From: Paracoccus sp. MC1862
Lineage (GTDB): Bacteria > Pseudomonadota > Alphaproteobacteria > Rhodobacterales > Rhodobacteraceae
DNA: 53,553 bases
Assembly: GCF_016617715.1 (NCBI RefSeq)
Contig: NZ_CP067228.1
Span: 1 to 53,553, forward strand
Direction: 5' to 3'
The notes under the pieces were generated by a model. It saw nothing but the letters and a program-made list of their open reading frames with translations. It was not told where the DNA came from and did no database searches. The translations under genes were made by a program, and so were the position numbers. This document shows, one piece after another, positions 1 to 7,876 of this stretch (its first letter is position 1; the number at the start of each line of letters is the position of its first letter).

Positions 1-99
1 TAGTTCCTCACGAAGGAACGGAAAGTGACGTGGGACCGCAACAAATTGTCATCAAGACAAGGTAGCTTCTCGGTGATCGGAGGTAAGTGCGAGCGCGAG

Positions 100-108
100 T
101 TATCCACA
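100..108. promoter_or_regulatory. DnaA box of the first origin
   Basis: TTATCCACA matches the DnaA-box consensus exactly. It lies about 90 bases before the iterons of the RepA module, as expected in a theta-type plasmid origin where DnaA helps the plasmid initiator open the DNA. Confidence 0.7.
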
Positions 109-116
109 GGCCGGGT

Positions 117-144
117 GTGTTAAATGGTGTTAAGTATGTGTTAA
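117..144. repeat. Three phased GTGTTAA repeats in the first origin
   Basis: GTGTTAA occurs at 117-123, 127-133 and 138-144, about one helical turn apart, between the DnaA box and an AT-rich stretch (about 155-195). The position and phasing resemble an origin unwinding or initiator-loading element. That role is inference. Confidence 0.5.
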
Positions 145-198
145 GCAGGGGAAATCACATAGCAAGACATTGATAATTAACTATTATTTCTCATGCAC

Positions 199-316
199 GG
201 TAACTAATACCACGAATCTTGGTACTCAAAATCTCACTTCCGGTAACTAAAACCACGAATCTCCTGACGCGGTAACTGAAACCACGAACCTTGACCTTGG
301 TAACTGAAACCACGAA
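199..316. repeat. Four 18-bp iterons (RepA binding sites, oriV)
   Basis: Direct repeats GGTAACTRAWACCACGAA lie at 199-216, 242-259, 271-288 and 299-316. Start-to-start spacing is 43, 29 and 28 bases. The last copy ends nine bases before the repA start, so RepA binding here could serve both replication initiation and self-repression. Confidence 0.85.
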
Positions 317-325
317 GCTACGGGC

Positions 326-1378
326 ATGGAAACCGAAGACGCCTCCCGGCAGCTACAACTGATCCCTGATCGGCATCCGCAGCATGACCTGTTCATCTGT
401 GATGTGTCTGATGCTGTGCTGAAAGACGTGATGCAGCACATGGAGCATCCGTTCTACTCGCTATCAAAGAAACCGGATACGAGCGTTCGACGCTACGAGC
501 ACAATGGGCACTGGTTCGAGGTCACACCAAGCGTGAAAGGCTTGGCAACGATCTACGACAAGGACATCCTGATCTATTGCATCAGCCAGATCATGGCGAA
601 GCTCAGGCGTGGTGAACCGGTCTCGCAACGGGTGCGGATCAACAGCCGTGACCTGTTGATCTTCAGCAACCGTGGTACGTCGGGCCGCGATTACATGGCG
701 TTGGTGGAAGCGTTGGACCGGCTGGAAGGGACGCGCATCCGGACGAACATCGTGACCGGTGACGAAGAGCAGATAGATGGCTTTGGCCTGATTGACGCAT
801 CATCGATCAGGCGCAAGCATGGGCTTGATGGGCGGCTCCTGTGGTGCGAGGTCAAGCTGTCCGACTGGGTGTTTAGCGCTATCCGTGCCCAGGAAGTCCT
901 GACCCTGCACCGGGACTACTTCCGTCTTCGCAAGCCGCTTGAGCGGCGGGTTTATGAGATCGCACGGAAACATTGCGGGCAGCAGGATAGCTGGAAGATC
1001 GGCCTGCTGCTTCTGCTCAAAAAAAGCGGTTCTCAAAGCCCAGAAAAGCGGTTCCGGCAGATGATCCGCCACTTGGCGGAGCACGATCACCTGCCCGACT
1101 ATCATGTTGAATTTGATAATGAGTACGATACTGTCGTCTTCAGAAATCGCGGTTCGATGAAGCCCGCGAACTCGGCACCTTCTCTCACGCCGTGGTCGGG
1201 GCCGCTGAATAGTGACATTTACGCTGAAGCGCGAGCTGCTGCGCCTAGCTGGGATATCTATACCCTGGAACAGGAATGGCGCTTGTGGCTGGCGGACAAT
1301 GAAATTACGCCGAACCATCCCGAAAAGCATTTCCTGAAGTTCTGTGCGAGCTGGTACGAGAAGCGCGGACGGCCCTGA
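326..1378 (+). CDS. repA: Plasmid replication initiator RepA (RPA family)
   Basis: This 350-residue protein is recognised as a replication initiator protein A (RPA family) of alphaproteobacterial plasmids, which binds origin iterons and starts replication. Typical stretches are the region around DKDILIYCISQIMAKLRRG (about residues 78-96), the DYMALVEALDRLEGTRIRT segment (about 117-135) and the conserved DYFRLRKPLERRVYEIARK segment in the winged-helix part (about 198-216). The ATG directly follows four iterons. It is followed by an oppositely oriented partition operon. The length is normal for the family and the frame is intact. This is one of two initiators in the window. Confidence 0.9.
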   Translation: METEDASRQLQLIPDRHPQHDLFICDVSDAVLKDVMQHMEHPFYSLSKKPDTSVRRYEHNGHWFEVTPSVKGLATIYDKDILIYCISQIMAKLRRGEPVSQRVRINSRDLLIFSNRGTSGRDYMALVEALDRLEGTRIRTNIVTGDEEQIDGFGLIDASSIRRKHGLDGRLLWCEVKLSDWVFSAIRAQEVLTLHRDYFRLRKPLERRVYEIARKHCGQQDSWKIGLLLLLKKSGSQSPEKRFRQMIRHLAEHDHLPDYHVEFDNEYDTVVFRNRGSMKPANSAPSLTPWSGPLNSDIYAEARAAAPSWDIYTLEQEWRLWLADNEITPNHPEKHFLKFCASWYEKRGRP

Positions 1379-1384
1379 GGCTTG

Positions 1385-1735
1385 CTAGGAGTGACCATAC
1401 TCCCTTTCGAGTAGTTCCACGGCCTTCTCCAGCGTTTCGCCGAGGCCCCAGCCTTGTCGATCAGCGACAGCGCAGAAGGCTGCGATCGTCTCGGGGCGGG
1501 CCTTCAGGTTGAACTGTGCGTTACGGCCAGTACGCCGTCTGCGGGGGGCAGCACTCCCCTCCCCTACCCTCTCCGGAGCCTCGCGGCTCTTGAAACCGGA
1601 TGCCTCGGCGACCATGCGGTTTGCTGTCCTCTCCGGCTTGTGCCGTGCCAGCTCCTCTGGCTTAGGTTGCCATTCCGCCGGATTGAACTCGTCCAGAGCA
1701 TTGGCAAAGCCTAAATCTACGCGTTCCTTCGCCAT
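1385..1735 (-). CDS. Small partition partner of ParA
   Basis: A 116-residue protein starting MAKERVDLGFANALDEF, placed one base after the parA stop, so the two form an operon. The N-terminal half is charged and probably flexible. The C-terminal half (NAQFNLKARPETIAAFCAVADRQ, then LGETLEKAVELLERE) has the beta-strand plus two-helix outline of a ribbon-helix-helix DNA-binding fold. Small partners of this kind bind the centromere and repress the par operon. The family is inferred from context and fold outline; there is no clear match to long ParB proteins. A start eight codons upstream inside parA is possible but less likely. Confidence 0.6.
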   Translation of the reverse strand: MAKERVDLGFANALDEFNPAEWQPKPEELARHKPERTANRMVAEASGFKSREAPERVGEGSAAPRRRRTGRNAQFNLKARPETIAAFCAVADRQGWGLGETLEKAVELLEREYGHS

Positions 1736-1736
1736 G

Positions 1737-2423
1737 TCAGGCCACCTTGACGGCCGCACTGCCGCTCCTGAACTTGCCTATCACCTCGCCAGCGAACTCA
1801 CGGGCGTTCTCCCTTGCTCTTTCGATGTTGCTGACCTGGTCGGCCGTGAGATCGGACAGCAGTCCGCCATAGTCGAAGATATCCCGGTAGGCTGCTCGCT
1901 CCACGATCGAGGTTGAGAATACCTCGATGCCGGCCTTGTCGAGTTGCTCACGCACGTTCTTGAGTGCACGCGAGGTGACAGCTGCGCTCGTGCGCGTCAG
2001 CAGGACGCTGTGCAGGATCGGACGGCGCGCCATGCGCTCCTGGTTGCGAATGAGCCTGATCGTCTTGGCCGCGCCCTTCGCGTCCATCGAGGCCCCTTGG
2101 GTCGGGATCACGACTAGGTCCGACATGCCAATCGCGTTCGCCACCATGAGGCTTGCCGTTCCCTCGAGATCGACGATGACGAACTGCGATGCGGCTGCTG
2201 CCTGTTCGATCTGGTCAACGATCGAGTCCTCGGTCACTTCGCTGATGATGGCGAGATTGTCCGGCTTGCCGTCCAGCTTGCCCCACTGGGAGATCCACTT
2301 CTCGGGGTCGGCGTCGATGATGGTGATCTGCGCCCCCCGGCTTGCCAGTTCGGAGGCGAGCAGAAGTGCGGAGGTAGTCTTCCCGGCTCCTCCTTTCGGG
2401 TTGGCAAAGGAAATCGTCGGCAT
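1737..2423 (-). CDS. parA: ParA-type partition ATPase
   Basis: A 228-residue Walker-type ATPase that moves plasmid copies to daughter cells. It begins [20 protein letters not shown], with the deviant Walker A motif KGGAGKTT near residues 9-16. It then shows the [15 protein letters not shown] segment and the Walker B-like [11 protein letters not shown] segment. The short form without an N-terminal DNA-binding domain is typical of ParA proteins that work with a small ribbon-helix-helix partner. The frame is open 36 codons further upstream, but that stretch covers the TAGCTA palindromes and does not look like protein. The start at 2423 is chosen because the family begins there. Confidence 0.88.
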   Translation of the reverse strand: MPTISFANPKGGAGKTTSALLLASELASRGAQITIIDADPEKWISQWGKLDGKPDNLAIISEVTEDSIVDQIEQAAAASQFVIVDLEGTASLMVANAIGMSDLVVIPTQGASMDAKGAAKTIRLIRNQERMARRPILHSVLLTRTSAAVTSRALKNVREQLDKAGIEVFSTSIVERAAYRDIFDYGGLLSDLTADQVSNIERARENAREFAGEVIGKFRSGSAAVKVA

Positions 2424-2475
2424 GGAAGGCTCGCTTTGTGAAGGTGGACGGACGGTAATCCTGTTCCCGTAAGGT

Positions 2476-2596
2476 ACTAGGTAGCTACCTAGTAGCCAAC
2501 AGCTATCCTTAATCTCAAATATAGATATCATATAGCTATCTAGTATCTTCTAGCTAGCATCTGTGAGCATGCTATCGGCTAGCTATATGATAGCTA
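2476..2596. promoter_or_regulatory. Candidate parS centromere and par operator
   Basis: Upstream of parA lies a perfect 18-bp palindrome ACTAGGTAGCTACCTAGT (2476-2493). The palindromic core TAGCTA occurs at 2482, 2533, 2551, 2580 and 2591, with AT-rich sequence between. Such clusters upstream of small parA operons usually act as the centromere and the autoregulatory operator. The assignment is inference from position and repeat structure. Confidence 0.6.
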
Positions 2597-2968
2597 CCAG
2601 ATATCTTCAGCGCAGAACTAGCTCTTCTGCTCGCCGCCGTTCACTGCTCTTGTCCTCAAAGGATTATGGCTTCTCTTCCGGATCTCTCAGTGCCGGACGG
2701 AAAGGGTAGGGGGCCAAGGTGATCGCACCCTACAATGTTGCAGGAGAGCCAGCCTGGACTGAGACGCGGTTGAACAGTAGCTTGATCTCATCGAGTAGCA
2801 ATTGAGTGTGTTGGAGGAGCTACTTGGCGAGCATGGGCCCTTGTTGAGCTGTGCAGATAGGGGACCAAGCCTCAGCTGCGCCGTGCGTTCCTAATGATGC
2901 GATGCTGCAGATTTCGGCTCATGGAGGTTGAGCGCCGCCCCAGATCCGCTGACTTGGAAAGCCGGCAG
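2597..2968. other. Intergenic region without a gene
   Basis: No convincing reading frame, repeat or RNA was seen between the par region and the phd-vapC locus. Confidence 0.4.
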
Positions 2969-3392
2969 CTAGGCTGGAGCCCAAGGGCTTAGAAGCGGAA
3001 CGCGTGCTGCCGTGAAGTCGGCGACGTTCCGGGTCACAACGGTCATACCATGGACTAGTGCGGTTGCCGCGATGAGCGCATCACGCTCGGCGCGCGGGTC
3101 CGGTACGTGGAGGCGGGCACAGCGCCGCGCGACCCGCTGCGTCGACGGGCAGGGTGCGTTCGGCAAACTCGGGCAAGACCTGGGTCTCCATCCAGCGACG
3201 CAGCAGGGCGCCCTGTGCCGGATCACGCCGTTCGATCCGCAGGATGCCGATCTCGAGCTCCATAAGGGTGAGCGCGGAGACATAGCAACTTCTGGCATCC
3301 GTCTGTGCCAGCCATGCCGTGACACCGGGATCTGCCTTGCCGTCTCCGACCTTGCGCAGTTCGGAGACGACGTTGGTATCGAGCAGGAGCAT
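2969..3392 (-). pseudogene. vapC: VapC-type PIN-domain toxin, frameshifted
   Basis: The N-terminal part begins MLLLDTNVVSELRKVGDGK, with the PIN-domain catalytic Asp in LLLDTN, and continues through LELEIGILR-like sequence. The C-terminal part (RDALIAATALVHGMTVVTRN, then VADF) is in another frame and carries the other acidic residues. Dropping one C from the CCC run at 3133-3135 joins the frames as VDAAVARRCARL. The gene is thus either a one-base frameshift mutant or a sequencing error. VapC toxins cut RNA and are held by the adjacent antitoxin. The start overlaps the antitoxin stop by one base. Confidence 0.8.
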
Positions 3393-3646
3393 CAGGACAG
3401 ATCCGGCACCCGGCTGCGGATGTCGGCGCGGGGCGGATCGAGAGGAATGTCGCTCAAGCCCGGCATCGCCAGTGCCTCGGCCAGGCTGCGCTGCTGGCCG
3501 GTGAGCCGCTGGTACTGCGCGAAGGTCAGCAGGACATGAGCAGGGCGGCCGCGGTCGGTGATGACGACAGGACCGTGCATGGCGGCCTTCTTGGCGCGGC
3601 CGATGTCCTGGTTGAGCTCGCGACTGGAGAGGGTAGTGATGGTCAT
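3392..3646 (-). CDS. Phd/YefM-family antitoxin
   Basis: An 84-residue antitoxin starting MTITTLSSRELNQDIGRAKK, with the typical Phd/YefM segment GPVVITDRGRPAHVLLTFAQ (about residues 24-43). The C-terminal tail is proline- and charge-rich and would bind the toxin. The start is supported by a strong ribosome binding site (GGAGG five bases before ATG). It is translationally coupled to the vapC frame. An upstream palindrome is the likely operator. If the toxin is really inactive, the antitoxin remains as an orphan that could still neutralise related toxins. Confidence 0.85.
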   Translation of the reverse strand: MTITTLSSRELNQDIGRAKKAAMHGPVVITDRGRPAHVLLTFAQYQRLTGQQRSLAEALAMPGLSDIPLDPPRADIRSRVPDLS

Positions 3647-3666
3647 GACATCCTCCAGCATCGATG

Positions 3667-3680
3667 TAGTAACGTTACTA
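3667..3680. promoter_or_regulatory. Palindromic operator of the phd-vapC operon
   Basis: TAGTAACGTTACTA is a perfect 14-bp palindrome 20 bases upstream of the antitoxin start. It adjoins a TATATA (3679-3684, minus strand) that could be the -10 element. This is the expected place for autorepression by a Phd-type antitoxin. Confidence 0.6.
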
Positions 3681-3784
3681 TATAGGTTCTGGGTTGCGAG
3701 TGTAAGTCTTCTCCTGCTGCAGGTTTCTCGCTCAGAGGCTCTATCTCCTCCCCAACCCATAGAGACGCCTGACCATACCTCCGG

Positions 3785-4075
3785 TTACAACCCGGCAGCG
3801 TCGCGCAAGGCGCTGTTTATCCGGGTCTGCCAGCCCGGCCCGCTGGCCTTGAACCGGGCCACAACGTCCTGGTCCAAGCGCAGGGACACGGCAACCTTCG
3901 GGTTTTCCGCTTTCGGCCGCCCCCCAACATTCTTGCGCATAGCCTCAGCCAGGGCCGGAAAGGCCTCGGTGAACGGCTTGGCCTGGGCGAGCTGGTCATC
4001 GCTTGCTTCCGGGGCGTCGGGATCGCTGGCGATCATACGTTGGATCTGGTCTTCGGTCAGGTGCTGTCTGGTCAT
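3785..4075 (-). CDS. brnA: BrnA-family antitoxin
   Basis: A 96-residue protein with an acidic N-terminal half and a C-terminal ribbon-helix-helix region (KVAVSLRLDQDVVARFKASG, then WQTRINSALRDAAGL), the hallmark of BrnA antitoxins. It overlaps the brnT stop by four bases, with toxin first and antitoxin second, which is the usual brnTA order. It should bind BrnT and repress the promoter upstream of brnT. It appears intact. Confidence 0.88.
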   Translation of the reverse strand: MTRQHLTEDQIQRMIASDPDAPEASDDQLAQAKPFTEAFPALAEAMRKNVGGRPKAENPKVAVSLRLDQDVVARFKASGPGWQTRINSALRDAAGL

Positions 4076-4320
4076 AGCAGGCTCCTTTCCCTTTCGCTGG
4101 CCGGCCGCATCGAGATCACCGAAACCCCTTCAGTGCCCAGAGTGGCGAACACCACGGCGATCGTACCGTCCGCCAGGCGGCCTATGGCCATGTTCCGACC
4201 GTCCTTTGCCGGGACGACAAGCGAGGCCAGAAAGAACCCCTCATCCAGATCGGCAAAATCCAAGCCGTGCTTGGCGAGGTTCGTTTGCCGCTTCGGCTCA
4301 TCCCAGACGATCATCAGCAT
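4072..4320 (-). CDS. brnT: BrnT-family ribonuclease toxin
   Basis: An 82-residue toxin of the BrnT family (RelE-like fold, RNA-cleaving). Typical signatures are IVWDEPKRQTNLAKHGLDFA near the N-terminus and the C-terminal VISMRPASERE segment, which corresponds to the conserved R-x-A-x-x-x-E end of the family. ATG codons at 4320 and 4314 are both possible. No Shine-Dalgarno sequence is visible, and the predicted promoter lies so close that the message may be nearly leaderless. It is paired with brnA downstream. Confidence 0.88.
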   Translation of the reverse strand: MLMIVWDEPKRQTNLAKHGLDFADLDEGFFLASLVVPAKDGRNMAIGRLADGTIAVVFATLGTEGVSVISMRPASERERSLL

Positions 4321-4327
4321 GGGTTTC

Positions 4328-4357
4328 TGTATATACAAAGATAGGCGCGGTTATCAA
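4328..4357 (-). promoter_or_regulatory. Promoter and palindromic operator of brnTA
   Basis: Read on the minus strand there is TTGATA (4352-4357), a 16-bp spacer and TATATA (4330-4335), a good sigma70-type promoter. The -10 element is inside the perfect palindrome TGTATATACA (4328-4337), a natural place for BrnA to block transcription. Transcription would begin only a few bases before the brnT ATG. Confidence 0.6.
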
Positions 4358-5175
4358 GGTTTCTCCCTTCTGAATCGACTTGACAGGCAGGGAGGAGGGC
4401 TGGGGGCAAGCTTGGCAGGGGTCACGTCCAGAGAAGCCTCAGGAGCCGCCCAGACCCCCAGCATGCGGCCGAGGTGCTCGTCCTTGGGCAGCTTCTCCAC
4501 GCGGGCCGGATCCAGCGGCCGCTCGTAACCGACGACCGCCATCTTCTCGTCGAAGATCGGCAGCAGGTAGTCGCCCGCCGGCAGGCCGTCGTTCTTGGCG
4601 CTGTCGCGGCGGGCCTGGGCCGCCACACGCTCGGCACGGCGCCCGAGGACGAGGCCTGCGTGATGCCCGCCCGTGGTGGCTCCGGTGCGGCTGTCCACCC
4701 CCTGCCAGGTCTCGTGGACGGTCTGGGCCACGCCCTGGCGGAACTGGGCTTTCCCGCCCACCGTGGTCTGGTAGTAGGAGCGCGGGCTCGAGCGGCCCTC
4801 GCGGGCATCCCCCGGGTAGTCCCCGATCCGGACATAGCCCCGCTTCACCAGCTTCTCGTGCTGGCTCGCATCGGCCACGATCAGGCCCGCGCCTTCCTGC
4901 AGCAGGGCCGGGACATAGCCCTTCCAGCCGTTGAGCTGGGCCCGCACGTTGGTCCGGCCATGCCGGTCGCGCCGGTGGATCTCCATCGCCCGGACGTGGT
5001 CGAGGAAGCCGGTCACCGTCTCCATCCCCTTCAGCTCGTTCGCCATCAGCCCGGTCAGGGTCTGACGGGTGTCGCTGTCGAGCTTGCCCCAGGCGTAGAG
5101 CGTGGTCAGCCGGTCGATGGCGTCGATCAGCTCGTCCGTCACGTCATCGGGTTTGGGTCCGCCCTTCTCACCCAA
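4354..5175 (-). pseudogene. Unrecognised plasmid protein, probably 5'-truncated
   Basis: The frame codes about 273 residues of convincing protein (charged helices, then GGKAQFRQGVAQTVHETWQG and VVGYERPLDPARVEKLPK). I cannot name the family. No ATG start is available: the first candidate is a TTG at 5175, and protein-like sequence (LLRNAQAIAYLL) continues upstream to a stop at 5212-5214. That pattern suggests the 5' part has been lost. The last 20 residues or so are proline- and arginine-rich and may be an altered tail. Confidence 0.45.
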
Positions 5176-5211
5176 AAGGTAAGCGATGGCCTGGGCGTTC
5201 CTGAGCAGCGC

Positions 5212-5735
5212 CTAAAGACTGAACTGGTCCCGGCCGAGCATCAGTCCGAAATCCTTGAAAGCAGCTACGACAGAGGAAAACCTATTGATAATGTTCAATT
5301 TTATGCAAGATCAGGGTGCTGATCGAAACGAAAGACACCCGAAATACTAGTGTTTCAAGCTGCCGAAATCCTGACAGGGGAAGGCAACCCTCCTTCAGTC
5401 CTGAGGATACCTAAGGGCTGAAGCGGACATGATATTGACGAAGCTGAAATCCGGTGTATAAGGGGCTCGCCCCCACCGGGGGCCTTGTTGTGAAATCCTC
5501 AAGCAGGCGAAGAAACCCGGGTTGGACAAGGTCAGTCCTTGTCCCAGTGGCTCCAGATCGACTCAATCCCTCGAGAGCGTTCAGGCGATGCGCCGACTGA
5601 CTGAGGGCAATCTCAGACCGCCAAGCTGGGGGGCAATCGAACAGGTTCGTGCTCACAGCATGGGTGTAGGTTACGTACGCGGCCTATATCGCTGCGCTCT
5701 TCCCGTAAATGCACTGAGCCGACCGGCTATCAAGG
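5212..5735. other. Region without a supported gene
   Basis: Only short frames with poor codon character are present. No repeat or RNA gene was recognised. Confidence 0.35.
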
Positions 5736-6017
5736 TCAGCCTGCCATTCCGAAGAACAGGACCAGCAGCCGGTTCACAGCCATCATCGCTTCATCATCAA
5801 GATGGCCAAAGACGGGGCCGATCCTCTCGCGTCGGATGGCCACTGGCTTGTCGATCATCACCTGGGATGGAGCGCGCAGCCCATTCTCCGGTGTGGGTAC
5901 GACCGTGAGACGAAGAAGCGGGGCATCCGTAAGCGTGGATGTAACGGGCAGGACGGTTACAGAAGCTGCCTCGGCGAACTGATCCGCTTGGATCACAAGT
6001 GCCGAGCGTGGCTTGCC
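5736..6017 (-). pseudogene. MazF/PemK-type toxin, N-terminus missing
   Basis: The frame reads GKPRSALVIQADQF, then SVTVLPVTSTLTDAPLLRLT, PTPENGLRAPSQVMIDK and a final RLLVLFFGMAG. This is the C-terminal three quarters of a MazF/CcdB-fold mRNA interferase. The family normally has about 15 further residues before GKPR (an RGD-containing strand). Here the match stops exactly at 6017, where a different gene fragment begins on the other strand. No antitoxin gene is present. A GTG at 5996 could start a short product, but it would lack the N-terminal active-site strand. Confidence 0.75.
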
Positions 6018-6260
6018 CCTGGTGCAACAGGCTTGGCGACGCTAATCTATCATACGCATGAGGACAGAATCATGGCCTCGTGCCAGACGGCCGAGGAGAC
6101 TGAGCAGGCCTATTATCGCCGCTGCTTGCCAACCAAGCTGCAGCTAGACATGATCTATCTGCGCCGCCACTCGCTAAAGCTGGACATGTGGATCATCTGG
6201 AACACAGCGATGACTGTGATCATCCGGAGATGGAAGCGGACCCACTGGACGCGACGCTGA
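6018..6260 (+). pseudogene. C-terminal fragment of a priming sugar transferase
   Basis: The frame from PGATGLATLIYHTHED through YYRRCLPTKLQLDMIYLRRH to the tryptophan-rich end matches the cytoplasmic C-terminal part of bacterial sugar transferases (ExoY/WbaP type), which start polysaccharide repeat units by moving a sugar phosphate to undecaprenyl phosphate. Only about 80 residues remain. The membrane anchor and most of the catalytic domain are missing upstream, where the sequence switches abruptly to the mazF remnant. It suggests the replicon once carried another exopolysaccharide locus here. Confidence 0.75.
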
Positions 6261-6298
6261 ACAGCTGGATGGCTGATTAAGTACTCCAGACATAGTGG

Positions 6299-6589
6299 TT
6301 ATATTCTGGCGCTCTGACAGCCACGGTAATATAACTCGTATTCGGCGGCTAGATATATTTGATGCTCAACTAGCTCTGTATCAAAATTGGAGAAAACTCT
6401 GCAGTACAGCTTCAGCAACTTGCTCGGCGCCCCCCTTGATTCCATTGATAAACGATCCCTAATAGACACCAGCTCGCGTCTATCAAGCTTCTCCAAATAA
6501 GAAACAAAGCTGCGCGCAGATTTGTATTTCCGGCTCATGAATTTAAGATAAATAATATCGGCGAACGTCAGCTTTATCGGTCCGTTCAT
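6299..6589 (-). CDS. Hypothetical protein, 96 residues
   Basis: Unrecognised. The start MNGPIKLTFADIIYLKFM is supported by a GAGG ribosome binding site (CTGAGGTG) about seven bases upstream. The protein is basic, helix-rich and soluble. Its GC content is clearly lower than that of the neighbouring backbone, hinting at separate origin. It lies 3' to the sugar transferase fragment on the opposite strand. Confidence 0.5.
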   Translation of the reverse strand: MNGPIKLTFADIIYLKFMSRKYKSARSFVSYLEKLDRRELVSIRDRLSMESRGAPSKLLKLYCRVFSNFDTELVEHQIYLAAEYELYYRGCQSARI

Positions 6590-6983
6590 TGATGACACCT
6601 CAGTTTCTGCCTAAAGATATTGGCAGTATTCTACGACACATTTATCTACATTACTCTAAGATGCCTTTGGTTTCGCACGTAACACACCAAGGGTCCCTCG
6701 ACCATGCAGAGCCCTGTTTTGACTGGAGATCGACTCCGTTGCGTAAATCTCTCGCAGGAGTCCTGTTGCGAGTCCAGTGTGATAGCTTCAGGATGTGAGC
6801 AGCTCGATACCCTTGAACTGGAAGGCCAAAAACTGACGGGCCTGCAACGAAGCCCTGAGGTGCCGCGGATCGCTGACGATCTGGTTCGCCTCTGATATGA
6901 GCTAAGTGGCCCTGCCGGCTGGCAAGTGTGGTCGGCAAGCCAGCTACAGTGAAGTGGCGAGCCAGATCTTTCTGATGATAAAG
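6590..6983. other. Region without a supported gene
   Basis: Only shadow frames were seen between the small hypothetical gene and the IS5 remnant. Confidence 0.35.
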
Positions 6984-7300
6984 GTATGTTCGCAAGGCGT
7001 TACGCCAGAAGACAGGCTTTGTTGAGCGCACTCCCGCGCCTGATCGGACTGAACTGGACTGGGCGGTGCCGGACTTCAGTACCCTCAGCCGCCTTCAGAA
7101 AGCCTGAATGTCAACATCTGCTCGCGTGGTTTCCCGGGTCAGCTGCACTTGCTGATCGACAACACCGGGACAGGGGCCGAGGCCGAGGGCGAGGGGAGCA
7201 CGCGCAGGCACGGCATCTGGCGGAAGATCCACCTTGGGATCGTCAAGAAAACGCTGTAAGTCAGGATGGCCGAAGATCAGAGCGCCGACGTTGCAGCCTG
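6984..7300 (+). mobile_element. Degraded IS5-family transposase fragment
   Basis: In shifting frames the sequence gives RQKTGFVER, LDWAVPDFSTLSRLQK, then pieces matching HLLIDNTGTGAEAEGE and IWRKIHLGIVKKTL. This is the middle of an IS5-family (IS903-like) DDE transposase with several frameshifts and no ends. It resembles the better preserved copy at 28750-29709. Its arrival may have removed the end of the neighbouring vapC. Confidence 0.75.
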
Positions 7301-7636
7301 ATATATAATTTCAGAGTTAATGATATTCTCATTATAACAATTCGAAGCGCCGCAACCTTCGTGGAAGCTTTCCAGAGCCTCGTCGTGGTCGACGATGGTG
7401 ACAGGTGCATTCTGGAGAAGAACAAAAAGATCGAGAGCCTCGTCTGGTGTTGCCGCCTGACGGGCGACCAGCGTGCGCAGGACATTAGCGGCTTCGATCC
7501 GCAAAAGCATCGGTGCCGCGAGATCCCTATCCCTCAACGTGAAGGCAGCGTCGCTCCCATCCTCATCAACAAGCCACTTCATCGCCACCGATGCATCGAT
7601 GACGAGACTAGCATTTACTGTTCCAGCCAGGCTCAT
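7277..7636 (-). pseudogene. VapC/FitB-type PIN toxin, C-terminus lost
   Basis: The frame starts MSLAGTVNASLVIDASVAMK, with the first catalytic Asp of the PIN domain in VIDASV, and follows the family through APMLLRIEAANVLRTLVARQ and VTIVDHDEALE. After about residue 89 (near 7370) it changes to unrelated, AT-rich sequence that runs into the IS5 remnant. The last 40 or so residues, with the remaining acidic active-site residues, are missing, so the toxin is probably dead. The start overlaps the antitoxin stop (ATGA). Confidence 0.8.
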
Positions 7637-7857
7637 GCCTCGTCGCGATCCCGCCGCAGCAGTTCCGTGGTGTCCGGAAGGCTAGGAGGAAGCTTGATGC
7701 GACGTCGACGAGCGGCCTCGAAGAAGTCCCCTGTGCCCTCAGGCCGGAGAGCTTCCTCTAGGATCCTGCGGTGCTCCGCCTCGGCGGATCGTCCGGCGCG
7801 CGCCTTGAGAGCTGCTGCAATTTCGTTGTCGACGCCCCTGACGGTGAGCTGAACCAT
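7633..7857 (-). CDS. FitA-type antitoxin
   Basis: A 74-residue protein MVQLTVRGVDNEIAAALKAR, with AEAEHRRILEEALRP following. This is the ribbon-helix-helix domain of FitA/VapB-like antitoxins; the C-terminal tail would wrap the toxin. It is translationally coupled to the truncated vapC. A perfect inverted repeat 20 bases upstream is the likely operator. The gene is intact although its toxin is not. Confidence 0.85.
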   Translation of the reverse strand: MVQLTVRGVDNEIAAALKARAGRSAEAEHRRILEEALRPEGTGDFFEAARRRRIKLPPSLPDTTELLRRDRDEA

Positions 7858-7876
7858 GATCGTGCGTCCATGCTGT

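Noticed and set aside
199..316. CRISPR-like array
   Set aside because: Repeats are 18 bp, imperfect and spaced 10-25 bases, directly upstream of a plasmid initiator; they are iterons.
5411..5656. An 81-residue minus-strand frame before the mazF remnant
   Set aside because: No ribosome binding site, no family resemblance and low-complexity composition.
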